The notes below the pieces were generated by a model. The model was not told the origin of the DNA. It saw only the letters and a list, made by a program, of their open reading frames with translations, and made no database searches. A stretch of DNA of 64,000 nt, from NCBI RefSeq assembly GCF_009905375.1, contig NC_133653.1, positions 66,003,414 to 66,067,413 on the forward strand, written 5' to 3'. The position numbers and the translations under genes were made by a program. Origin of the DNA: Apium graveolens (Eukaryota > Streptophyta > Magnoliopsida > Apiales > Apiaceae). Shown one piece after another: positions 32,891 through 43,648 of this stretch (within the stretch, counting starts at the first letter, position 1; each line of letters begins with the position of its first letter).

Positions 32891-34198
32891 TTACTTCAAA
32901 CTTTTGTGATCCGTATAAATTTCACATTTCTCTCCATACAGATAATGTCTCCAAATCTTCAAAGCAAACACTATGGCTGCTAGTTCCAAATCATGAGTAT
33001 GATACTTTTGTTCATGTGGTTTCAATTGCCTTGACACATACGCAATCACCTTGTCGTGCTGTATAAGAACACATCCTAATCCTTTGTAAGAAGCATCACT
33101 ATAAATTACGAAATTCCCTTGATCATCTGGAAGTGACAAAACAGGTGCCGTGATTAATCGTCGCTTCAATTCCTGAAAACTTTCCTCACATTTGTCATTC
33201 CATATAAACTTCTCATTCTTTCGTGTAAGCTTTATTAATGGTGTGACAATCCTCGAGAAATTTTGAACGAATCGACGATAATATCCCGCCAATCCTAAGA
33301 AACTTCTTACCTCGGTGGGTGTTCTCGGTTTCTCCCAATTCGTAATTGCCTCGATCTTTGCCGGGTCCACTTTGATCCCTTCATTACTAACTATGTATCC
33401 TAAGAACTGAACCTCCTGTAACCAAAACTCACACTTCGAGAATTTAGCATACAACTTCTTTTTCCTTAAAATCTCCAAAGCTGTCCTTAAATGTTCCGCA
33501 TGATCCTCTTCTGTCTTTGAATAGATCAAAATAGCATCTATAAATACAATAATGAACTTGTCCAAGTATTCCTTGAAGATTCTGTTCATCAGATCCATAA
33601 ATACTGTCAGGGCATTGGTCAATCCAAAAGACATTACTAGAAATTCATAATGTCCATACTTTGTTCGAAAAGTTGTCTTTGGTATATCTTCTGGCTTGAT
33701 CTTCAGTTGATGATATCCCGATCTTAAATCGATCTTGGAGAAATACTTGGCTCCCTTCAATTGGTCAAACAAATCATCAATTCTAGGTAACGGATACTTA
33801 TTCTTGATTGTAAGCTTGTTGAGCTCCCTATAGTCGATACACAGTCTCATGCTTCCATCTTTCTTCTTAACAAATAATACCGGGGCTCCCCACGGGGATA
33901 CACGGGGTCTGATTACTCCTTTCTCTAACAACTCCTGCAGTTGCTTTGCTAGCTCTTTCATCTCAACAGGCGACATTCTATACGGGGCCTTGGATACTGG
34001 TTCTGTTCCAGGTGCTAAATCGATCGCAAATTCAATTTCTCTATCTGGGGGAAGTCCTGGTAATTCGTCGGGAAATACGTCTGGAAATTCATTTACAACT
34101 GGAATATCTTCAAGTTTTGCTGGCTCCTGACTTCTGTCGATCACATATGCCATGAAATGCTCACATCCTTGTCGTAGTAACTTATTGGCTTGAATCAT
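32891..34198 (-). pseudogene. Reverse transcriptase and RNase H start (Tekay-C), catalytic Asp lost
   Basis: 435 codons without interruption: a [18 protein letters not shown] start, [47 protein letters not shown], then [10 protein letters not shown] where gypsy RTs have F-I/V-D-D. The Ala codon is at 33533-33535. RNase H begins with [15 protein letters not shown] and reaches TDHKSLK, where an in-frame TAA (32891-32893) replaces a Tyr codon expected from Tekay-A. The polymerase is predicted inactive. Confidence 0.93.
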
Positions 34199-34216
34199 CG
34201 TTAAGAACTTCTTTAC

Positions 34217-34954
34217 TTATTTCTGACTTTTGAACGTTACTATTCTTTCGTCTGGCGTTTTCACCATTACTTTCTTATTTTGACAATCTATCTGGGCATC
34301 ATGCTTAGATAACCAATCCATCCCTAATATAACGTCAAATTCTCCTAACTTAAATGGTATCAAATCTACACAAAATTTACTACCAGAGATCTCAATCTCA
34401 AAATTCCCACAAACTTGGTTAACAGTTACACGTTCTTGATTTGCTAATTCCACAGTCATTATTTCATTTAAACACTCAACTGGCCAATTTAACTTACTAA
34501 CAAAATCTTGTGAAACAAATGATCGAGTTGCTCCCGAATCTATTAACACTTTGGCACATAAAGAATTCACATTAAGCGTACCTACCACGACATCCGTATC
34601 CTGAATAGCATCCTTCATAGACATATCAAGAACTCTAGCCCTTGAAGTCTCATTCACTGTTGAAGTAGATCCCATAATCCTCAATACATTACTGACTGGG
34701 GATGGTGTCTTGCAATCCCTAGCCATATGTCCTGGCTTCCCACATTTAAAGCATGTAAATCCAATGGCTGGAACCTTCACTGCTGGATTCCGGATAGGCT
34801 GATCCTTATTTGTCGGTTCTCTTGCTGGCTGATTTCGGCACTCCCTCGAATAGTGCCCTTTCTGATTGCATTTGAAATATACTACATTCAACTTATTACA
34901 AACTCCTCCATGCTTTTTCCCACATACTTGACAATCCGGAAAAGTTAGTCTCAA
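34217..34954 (-). pseudogene. Nucleocapsid zinc knuckle and aspartic protease (Tekay-C)
   Basis: It opens with the CQVCGKKHGGVC...CFKCGKPGHMARDC zinc-binding region of Tekay gag, then has the retropepsin active site LIDSGATRSFVS and the flap-side motif VILGMDWLSKHDAQIDC. It is in frame with RT downstream but separated by a TAA at 34217-34219. Upstream it is out of frame with gag. Confidence 0.92.
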
Positions 34955-35850
34955 CTGACTTGGCTGATTTGTATTAACTGGACGGTTGCTCTGCCTCCGT
35001 CTCCTGCATTCTGTCTCTTGAAATTAAAATTTCTTCCTGGCTGAAACTTGCCCTTCTTAAAATTTGGAAACTTCCCTGTTTGTTGCTGACCCTCACTTCC
35101 CCCAACCTTCCTTTTCTTGCTTTCCTTTTCCTTCTGGAACATCTCACTCTCTGTCTCTGCGATCATAGCCTTCTGTACTACTCCTGCATAGGTATCCAAT
35201 TCAAAAATGGCTACGTTCCCTCTGATCCATGATTTGAAACCTTGCTGAAATCTTTTAGCTTTCATCCTGTCAGTATCCACATACGACGGTACATACCTTG
35301 ACAATTCCTCAAACTTACCCTCATAATCTGTTACCGACATGTTCCCTTGCTTTAATTCTAAAAACTTCAGCTCCATTTGATCCTGAACAAACTGAGGAAA
35401 ATACTTTTCTAAAAACAATTCCTTAAACCTTTCCCAAGTAATAACATCTGTACCTTCCAATGTCTTCACCATTTCCCACCAATAGGTGGCCTCATTCTTC
35501 AAATAGTAACTTACAAACTCAACCTTTTGTTCTTCCTTTACTTTCACTAAGGCAAATACCTTCTCTATTTCCTTTAACCAAACATTTGCTTCAATTGGCT
35601 CTAAGGAACCCTTGAATTCTGGTGGGTTTACTGCCTGAAAAGTTTTAAAAGTTACCTGGGGGTTGGTCTGTCTTTGTTGTTGTTGTGCCAGGTGAATAGT
35701 TTGTTGGGCCAAGATTTGAAGAATCTGGGCTATTGTTGGGTCTATGGGTCCTGGGTTCACATTCGGGTTTGTATCATCTTGGTTGTTATTGTTGTTGTTG
35801 TTGGTTTCTTCATTCTGGGTGTTGGTGCGGGTATTTCTTCTGGGAGGCAT
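34951..35850 (-). pseudogene. Gag capsid region (Tekay-C)
   Basis: The natural start is MPPRRNTRT at 35850; an upstream in-frame Met at 35892 exists but is not like the family. It has the Asn/Gln-rich lead, then the retrotransposon-gag core (FKGSLEPIEANVWLKEIEKVF, YWWEMVKTLEG, FLEKYFPQFVQDQMELKFLELKQGNMSV, RFQQGFKSWIRGNVAI). The frame is lost near 35000 by a small indel, so it ends about 18 codons after leaving family similarity and overlaps the next frame by 4 bp. Confidence 0.9.
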
Positions 35851-36305
35851 TTTCTGTAAAGAATCAATCAACTTATTTGGCTTTTGAATCAATCTTTTGC
35901 ATAAAGGAATAGTTTTGCAAAACAGAATATTTCTTTTTAAAAATAGTTGTAACTAAATAAATTACATGCTTCTTTACAGAATATAAACAGTTATGGAAAA
36001 TAGGGTACATGGTATCACAGGGGTATAACTGGTGCAATAAATAAGGTAAGGTAAAACAGGTGCAATAAAGTAAATGACAGTGCTGGAAAGGAAAAAGGTA
36101 CTGATATATATAGATCAAAAGTTTTAGGTAGTACAAGCGTAAAGACGCTTCAGAAGTAAAAGCAAAAAGGGTACAACAACCTACTCACTAGTCAGCATAG
36201 TCTATAAATACAACTCAAAAGTTTACTAATACACACTACACACTACTGTACATACTATGTAATCACAACAACATTGCTCCGTATTTCCATCTCTGAGTGT
36301 CTATC
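35851..36305 (-). other. Spacer between leader ORF and gag (Tekay-C)
   Basis: About 450 bp with no convincing ORF, the counterpart of 52360-52754 in Tekay-A. It may contain part of an intron or leader; I see no decisive signal. Confidence 0.5.
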
Positions 36306-36815
36306 TCAACTCCAAGGAAACTCTGGTCCTGCCAGCCTCTCAAAGTCCTCCATCACCTCAGTAGCCCAGCCCATCAGTGCATCAGGGCCTCTGCCAGGTA
36401 GTGTAGCTCCATGTAGCCTAGCCTCAAGGACCCTCCGTGTCACATGAATCTCCTCTCGAAGCTCCCTCACACCACAATCCACATCTGTAGTCCTGATGAT
36501 ATGCTGTAACTCTCTGATTTGAGCCAACAAGGAATCAAGAAGGGCCTCATACCGGTAATAAGGAACTGGGGGCAATGTAGTCTGGAAGGGGGCACTCGTA
36601 ACTGAATACCCAGTGGAATCTGAATCAGCTGGTGGGGGTCCTCTAAAAGGTGGCCTCATGCCTGGAGGTGGAATAGCCTGCAGTAGTACGGGCTGTAACA
36701 CAGGTGGAGGTAGTATAGCCAACACTGGTGGAACAATAGGACGTGGATCCGAAGATGGCACTCCAACTGAAGGCTCTGAGTGATCAGCTGATATAGGAAT
36801 AAAAGAGTCGGCCAT
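36306..36815 (-). CDS. Leader ORF upstream of gag (Tekay-C), 169 aa, unknown function
   Basis: It begins MADSFIPISADHSEPS, is very Pro-rich for its first 60 residues (PPVLAILPPPV, MRPPFRGPPP), and ends with a charged region likely to be helical (LDSLLAQIRELQHIIR, RELREEIHVTRRVLEARL). Tekay-A has an ORF of similar plan at the same place (Pro/Glu-rich, then DEVRRELDAERAG), so it is a shared trait and not chance. The open frame is intact although gag-pol is broken. I know no function for it. Confidence 0.65.
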   Translation of the reverse strand: MADSFIPISADHSEPSVGVPSSDPRPIVPPVLAILPPPVLQPVLLQAIPPPGMRPPFRGPPPADSDSTGYSVTSAPFQTTLPPVPYYRYEALLDSLLAQIRELQHIIRTTDVDCGVRELREEIHVTRRVLEARLHGATLPGRGPDALMGWATEVMEDFERLAGPEFPWS

Positions 36816-36996
36816 CGCTGCTATCTGAAATTATATCGTAATATAAGAATCTCGAACCACGACGCGAATTATACTACAACTGGTTATACCGTAAAACTCA
36901 GCCTCTCAACGTTCTATCTTTCTATTCCTTACTTCTAATCCTAACCCTCTACCCATTCCCATCAACCTAGGCTTGTGTCAGTGACTTATAACCTGT

Positions 36997-37009
36997 AGCT
37001 CTGATACCA
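36997..37009 (-). other. Primer-binding site of Tekay-C (initiator Met tRNA)
   Basis: The minus strand reads TGGTATCAGAGCT, four bases inside the 5' LTR. Intact. Confidence 0.92.
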
Positions 37010-37013
37010 AACC

Positions 37014-39995
37014 TGTGGCGCCCTCCAAACCCGGGTCAGAAGTTTGGGGTCCACACTCACACCTTATTTATAACCTGCTTATAACAATAATAAAGATAAT
37101 AATAATATATGCAGTGACCCTACTTACCAACCACCACGGACCGGAACAGGTTAAAGTATGCACACAAGCCAAACACTAATATATTATAAACCGTTCAAAT
37201 CCCAACTATTCCAAACTCAAAACTGAGTATTTAACTTTATTACAACTTTTACAACCTTAAATTATCCCAAAAGAAGCCTACTAGCTCAGCTTCCTCAACC
37301 TGAACCTGAACCCCTAGCTCTCGCGCTGGACTGGGGATCCTCTTTACCAACTGGTTCCTTTTTAACTAGAAAGAATATAAACAACATGGCACAAATGAGC
37401 TAACTAGCTCAGCAAGTCACAATGGCAAAACTAAGAATAATGATCATCAGGTTAACATGATTATGATATGAAGTGAACAATGGATTATGATTTAGAATTC
37501 GATATTATACTTTTAATTTAAAAACCAAGGTTAGGCTGCTGATCAGTCACGCACTAACCCCGAGCAACGCACACAGCATTGCTCTAACTACTGGATCCAA
37601 GGCACACATTGGCCTAACTTGACCATTGTATGGTCTGACCACGAATCTGGTCCACAATTTTATAAAAACAATCCAATTCTAACATAATAACAGAATATGC
37701 AATAATAAAAAATAACCAGAATCATTAACAACAATGAGTGTTTAACAATGAAAGGGTTTCAATCTTTGTAAGGATCAATAAGATAATTTAAAAGCTTGGA
37801 TGTTGGGTAATGAAAGAATTGGATAACAAAGGAATCAACATTTCAAGGTTTCAAAGATTTGGGCTTTCAAAGCATAAAATACAATGGTTTGAAGGTATAA
37901 GCAATCTGGTTCCGTGTTTTATATTTAGTATGTATGTATTTGTGGAGTAGTATTGTATACTTGAGGTTCGTGTTTGGGTATACAACAATCAATGGTATAG
38001 AAAGAATAAGGTCCACGGCTCAAGAACAATAACTGGAATCAGGGTTTGGGTTTCAGTGCTTCAAGCACTTGCAATATCAACATGACTATCAAGTACTATA
38101 ATATCTCGAAAAAGTTCAGAACACTTGCCTAGTATTAGCTTACTACACTAGACTCGCTTCCAATCACAATCGTCTTACTCCTCAATTACCTGTTTCCCTT
38201 TCCTATGCCTTGCCTCTTCTGCTCACATATCATAAGCATCTATTAATCATCAACTCATAGGATTCTATTCGACACATACTTCTATCTACCCTTCGTTTTA
38301 CCCAAATCCGATTAACGGATTGAAAGTTATGCAATAATCAAGTAAACACCGAATGTATAGACCGATAGTCAACCAACATATCACATATAACACATAATAT
38401 GTCACATAATCAATGACATATCATTTATAAAGACATTTCGGGTCATAAATAGGCTTTCTAGTATTTAAAATGATTTTTAAAACATTTTTTCAGAATTAGA
38501 ATGGGTCGTTGGATCAATTTCGGATTAATAAACAGGGTTCGGTTGGCCAATTCTGGCTCCGAAATAATTTTAGAATAATTATCGAGCCTTGGAAATAATT
38601 TAGAATAATATTTTAAAGCTCGGAAATATTTTTCGAAATTTTTAAATCATTTTTAAATAATTAAATCTAATTAAATAATTGATTAAAATCAATTAATAAT
38701 TAATTAAATCAATTCATCAATTAATTTTCGAATTAATTGACCAATTAATCAATTAAAAATTAACTGAAATTAATTAACTAATTAATTCAGATTTATTTTT
38801 GAATTAAAAATAATTTTCGGAATTAAAATACTAATTTTTAGAATTTTCAAAAATTAAAAATGAATTTTTATACTAAAAATAAATAGGAAATATGATTTTT
38901 AAATTTTTTTAAAACAGGAATCCTAAATTTGCAAAGTCAGGAAACTTCAGGGACCAAACTGCATCATTTTCAAAATTATAGGTACTAAACTGTAATTTTC
39001 CAGCCCCGTCGCCGAAAAATACAGGGGTGGCCGGAGAACACGTTCCCGGCGTCCTCACCCCACCAACACCTCCAGATCACATCTATATTTCACCAGGAAC
39101 TCAACCATACCAACAAAGCTCAGAATCTGGTAGAACACTTCAAATCCTTCGTTTTGGTTACTCAAGCTTTGAAAACAGAGATTGGTAACGCCTTCGTTTT
39201 GCTGTTTGATTCTTAGAACAGTTTATGTAATTAGGGTTTTTCTCTGAAAATTATAAAATTAACTATCTGCAAATGATTTTGATAGGAAATAAAATACGGT
39301 AAAAGACTATTTATAATTACGGAAAATTAGTATCCTGTTGGATCATTCCGGATATAAAACGGTACGTTTATTTATAAAAACTGATCCAAACGGTATCGGT
39401 TTTCGGGATAATTATCCAAATCAGTACAATTTATATTGCGGTCTTGGTCTCAGCGCCTGGTTACACGTATTATGAAGTGATAATTGTGATAGTTTAATAA
39501 AAAGATCCCGTTTATCGAAAATACGGGTTTTATTGATTTACCGAAATAAATATTGTATCGAAAATGTTGCGCCGGAACCCGCGCAGAACAAACCGTACAC
39601 CGGATCGAAAAAGTCGAAACATGGAATATGCTCGGAATATTACAATTAGGTTAGGATGGAGTTCTCGGAAGAGTTTCGGGTTCCAAAAACGTAAAAACGG
39701 TTGACGTCGGTTGGTTCCCGTTTTTATAAAATAGATTTTACATACTCGGAAAAAGATTTTAGAAATTTCATATGATTCATATAGATCCATAAATCAACAT
39801 AAAAATAATTAGGAAGATATGACAATTATTTATATTTTATTTTGGACATATAAAAATTAAAATACTCAATTAATATTATTTTTGAATAAGCAAGTACAGA
39901 TATCACTTAACAATTAACTCACAGAATAGATACTGAACACACATAATAATTATTTAATAGCAAAAATAATTACACGATATATCCCGGATATTACA
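37014..39995 (-). repeat. 5' LTR of Tekay-C (2982 bp), carrying a deletion
   Basis: It matches 27733-31181 except for about 450-470 bp missing at the ACCAACAAA/GCTCAGAATC joint (about 39117), and one CCTGAA-type unit fewer or more near 37300. The AATTAATC-rich block is at about 38655-38795. Confidence 0.93.
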
Positions 39996-40262
39996 AATTA
40001 TGTATAATTATAACTTGTGGCAGATAATGGCAATTAACTGTAAACTTATCAAGTAATCATTTTGGGTTGTAATAACTTTTAAATTATGGATTCAAGGACT
40101 TGTACTTATTTTAATTTCATCTCTGAGACTATAACGTGTGGTGGTGTGTGTTTGTGTGGGGTCATAGCATGAGGTTATTTATTATTAATTAAGTTAAGTG
40201 ATATTGTGGAAAGAAAGACCGTGATGACCCGGATCCCCGACCCCGGATCTGGGGGTGTTACA
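39996..40262 (+). repeat. 5' LTR of Tekay-A, segment 3 (end)
   Basis: It starts with the right AATTA duplication copy of Tekay-C and ends at GTGTTACA. It matches 61557-61825 of the 3' LTR. Confidence 0.93.
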
Positions 40263-40266
40263 GAAA

Positions 40267-40279
40267 TGGTATCAGAGCT
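40267..40279 (+). other. Primer-binding site of Tekay-A (initiator Met tRNA)
   Basis: TGGTATCAGAGCT four bases after the 5' LTR. Intact. Confidence 0.93.
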
Positions 40280-40484
40280 AAGCGTTATAAACCTCAGAGA
40301 TGATGCGACAATATAATAATAAACTCGCAAAGATAATAAGAAATCTTGCCAAGTTCATATTCGGACTACTTAAAGTAGCACTGACAGTTAAAACCCTTAC
40401 GGGAACCCTTATAAGTATCATGATAGTAACTTAGCTCGTTTAATGTGTGGGCTCATGAGATAGAGGACCCAGAGATGTTCGAGC
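40280..40484 (+). other. Untranslated leader of Tekay-A
   Basis: Matches the Tekay-B leader at 15594-15760. No ORF. Confidence 0.6.
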
Positions 40485-40961
40485 GTGAGCATTGAGGCAC
40501 TGCTAAATGCCGAGGATCAGGAGGAGCCTGAGATGGAGGAGCAGGACCCCTCAGAGGAGTCAGAGACGGAGTTTATTGCGAGTTCAGATGAGGAGGACCC
40601 GGATAAGGTCCTAGGGGCTGAGGAGCATGTCGGAGCTATGGTTGAGTACAATGGTACCCCTTTACCCTCACTCCCGGTGGTCAGAGCTCCTACCCCTCCA
40701 CCACTATCTTGGAGACCCTATGATGAAAGCTCAGAGACCCATACTCCCGAGCCTAGGCAGACCGAGGAGGCACCCCCAGCGGCTCCGGATTCACCACCTC
40801 TCGACCCTGCCCATAGGCAGTCTTTGTTAGCTAACGGCTATGTTCAGGATGTACTGAGGACCCGAGTGGCTGTTGCTGAGGCCCGGCTGGATGAGGTCAG
40901 GAGGGAGTTGGATGCGGAGAGGGCGGGTAGGCGTGCCCGAGCTTATGAGACTAGGGCTACT
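40485..40961 (+). pseudogene. Leader ORF of Tekay-A, first part, cut by the Athila element
   Basis: An acidic Glu/Asp-rich start (EEPEMEEQDPSEESETEF), a Pro-rich middle and a charged region likely to be helical (VAEARLDEVRRELDAERAG). The first in-frame ATG is at codon 16 and the frame is open further up to a GTG at 40485, so the start is unclear. The frame is severed at 40961 and continues in register at 52192-52359 after removing the Athila element and one CTACT copy. Counterpart of the 36815-36306 ORF in Tekay-C. Confidence 0.75.
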
Positions 40962-42412
40962 TGTTAGGTCGAAAACACGCGCTAATATTCACGCAAGTAT
41001 ACGTGTTCGCAAGTAATATAGAATACTTTCTAGTTCGTTCCCACAGAGACTCAGACTAATTATGTTCAATTAAACTCACTCACCAATGTATGATTACTTC
41101 TCAATGTTAAGACAATAACACTTAGAATTAAGTAACTAATTATTAACTACAATTAACCACTAAAATTAATCACTTAATTAACACTTTAAATTAACAATAT
41201 TAAAACACTCATGAGATCACAACTTCATTACTACTTCCTTCAATAGTCATTATTATTACCCTTAGCATGCAACAGTGATGATATTAATCGAATAACACGA
41301 AACTGATAAAAGCCAACTTTCATTGTACTAATACCATTCTACCAAACATCCACAACTAAGATAGAAGTTGAATAGGCATCAATTTTGTTGAGTCCCTATA
41401 TGTCTACAAAAATTGGCAACATAATGATTTAAGAACAAGTTATTCCTTTTGATTACACAGGGCAAATAAAACGGTTAGAGTTACCCACTAATCATGCAGA
41501 CTCGTACATGAACCTATGCTAGCATGGCAAGTTCTAAATCTCGAGATCCACCGTCGCTTCACAAGAGATTAACACCCTATCTTATATCTTCGCGACGCAC
41601 ATAAGACGAATACGCACAACCAATACTAGATAACATACAATCATCACACACTAAGGTATTAAACAACTAACTAAAGAATTCCATAGTAAATCCGTTACGG
41701 CCCCATGATCACGATTAGCCCATGCTAGCACTTATCGTCATCATGGGTTCATATGAAAACATGATAAATAAACACAAAAAAATAATAACTAAACTAATTA
41801 TATTAAACCAGAGTACGTCACAAGAGTAAATAGGTTCAAAGCAAAGAAAACTAGCATCCAACGTTACAACGAAATAAAGAATCACAAGAAAATATGCTTC
41901 CTCTTCGTTGCGGTGTGCTAAAACGGTCTTCTTTCTTATCTCCTTCGCTCCTTGATTAATACAACGATCCAACACACGTGAAACGTCTCTGAAATCTACT
42001 TATATAGGAGTCCCATAAAACTCAGATTACTCAGAAGTTGGAAGCCAAATAGAAATAGGAGTCTAAAATAATAAATCTGATTTTCCGTCCCTGCGCGACC
42101 GCTCAGCATAGTTGAGTGGGCGTTCAGCTTCCTGCGCGACCGCTGAGCATAGCTGAGCAGGCGCTCAGACCCCTACTGGAAAATGGTCTGTTTTTGCTCC
42201 ATTTCTTCGTTGTAATCTGCTCCTCTCTTCCCTCTTGCAATGCTAGACACATGCCAAGGCTTATTTTTGATGAATTCTGCCCCGAAATGCAACTAATACC
42301 CTGAAATGCAAAAACACTAGAAAAACGCATCAAATACACAAAATACTTGATTTCAAGACACCAATTTAAGCTATTATAAGACATTCTAAGTGGTATAAAA
42401 TGCCACTTATCA
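40962..42412 (-). repeat. 3' LTR of the Athila element (1451 bp)
   Basis: Aligns with 50785-52186. It keeps two 38-bp GC-rich units at 42090-42127 and 42131-42168, of which the other LTR has only one shortened copy. Minus-strand ORF remnants inside it are without known similarity. Confidence 0.95.
42090..42168. repeat. Tandem 38-bp GC-rich hairpin units in the Athila 3' LTR
   Basis: Two units of CCTGCGCGACCGCT-AGCATAG-TGAG pattern, spaced 41 bp. Unit 1 contains CTCAGC-ATA-GTTGAG, a stem with a G-U pair. A related third copy lies inside the element at 45085-45125, with the perfect stem GCTCAGC-AAA-GCTGAGC. The GC content is far above the surroundings. Confidence 0.85.
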
Positions 42413-43648
42413 CACCCCCAAACTTAAATCGATGTTTGTCCTTAAGCGTCACAGACTCAAAAACAAAATAAAAATATACATGAATGCAATCTATATGAAA
42501 TACAGCGATCCCCCTTACTATGACCAAACCAACCAACTTATGACATCTCAACAAATGCAATTAAGCGACTAAAGATCAATCAAATCATGCAAAATAACAT
42601 ACAGGCAGAAACGTGGTGTGTGCAGATGCTTAACAGATATACTTCGGAACTAGATCAATTATTATGACTCAACTATCATCAAGGCAATCACATGATTATA
42701 CAAAGAATAAAAATTCTAAACACAAAGTGACTTATAACACTACAAGAATCCTGGAGCTTATTACGGAATTATGCTTTTTATTCATAACAATAATGCTTAT
42801 TTGACCGTGCAATGAGTGAGGTCCACAAAAGACTTATACAATGGTATCCATGTAGCGAGCGTTAGGTTAGCGGATCCCAGACTCTAAAAGCCTTAGGTCA
42901 CCAGGCACAAAGTCCCCTAAGAACTTAATAACTCGAATACCAAAGAGCCCACTCATGATCGATTATGCATTAACTTTTTATCTTTCTTTTTTTTCTTCTT
43001 TTTTTTTTCTCTTCTTTTTTTTCAAAATTTCTGAGCAAGTGTGTTTCGCTCCATCTTGCTCAACCCTAGACTACTCGCATAAACATACGAGCCGGCTACT
43101 AGCCATTTGACGCCTAGCCACAATTAACAACGAATTCCATTTTTTTCTCTATTTTTTTTCTTTTAATGCCTTTATCACTAAGAACCTATTATAAAATTCT
43201 AAGCATAATAAATAGATTATCCTCGAAAACAATCAGACCATAACAACAATCTAGTCCTTAAGCATTCTCTAAGACTTAGTGAAAATACAAGTATTTCTAG
43301 CATGCATATCAACCTACACGACTCAACATCACTTTAATGCTATCACTACACTCGCATCAACATCACAAATCAGTCGGCAAATCATCGCAAAAGGGATAAT
43401 GGCATATGCATGAGCTACATGACATGATAAACAAATAAAGCCATAAATAAATAAAAAACTATATGGCAAAAATTATGCAATTATATGAACTAAACTATCA
43501 TGAATATGCAACTATATGACACACACACAAAATATTCCTTAACTACCACCCCCAAACTTAAAATCTTCACTGTCCCCAGTAGAAAATATTCCTTTCTACT
43601 ATCTTCACTGTCCCCAGTGAAGGTAGTAGAAAGGAACACAGGGTATAC
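42413..43648 (-). other. Polypurine tract and 3' untranslated region of the Athila element
   Basis: The minus strand next to the LTR reads AAGTTTGGGGGTG (42425-42413), the polypurine tract. A second near-identical tract lies at about 43548-43560 (minus AAGTTTGGGGGTGG). Between them are no ORFs, only pyrimidine-rich tracts at about 42978-43023 and 43141-43160. At 43597-43635 a near-perfect inverted repeat follows a direct duplication of ATCTTCACTGTCCCCAGT. Confidence 0.75.

Larger units (their letters stand above)
27733..39995 (-). mobile_element. Tekay-C: minus-strand gypsy chromovirus inserted in the Tekay-A 5' LTR
   Basis: LTRs start TGTGG(T/C)GCC and end GGATATTACA. The flanking 5-mers 27728-27732 and 39996-40000 are both AATTA, and the uninterrupted Tekay-A sequence at 61555-61575 has the empty site. 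Minus-strand order is 5' LTR, PBS, leader ORF, gag, protease, RT-RNase H, integrase with chromodomain-like tail, PPT, 3' LTR. Gag-pol has a frameshift and three in-frame stops, and RT lacks a catalytic Asp. LTR lengths are unequal (3449 and 2982 bp) because of one deletion. Confidence 0.95.

Noticed and set aside
41715..41975. 86-codon ORF in both Athila LTRs (also 51538-51798)
   Set aside because: It is an antisense-type reading of LTR sequence with hydrophobic low-complexity composition. Conservation between the two LTRs is expected from their common origin.
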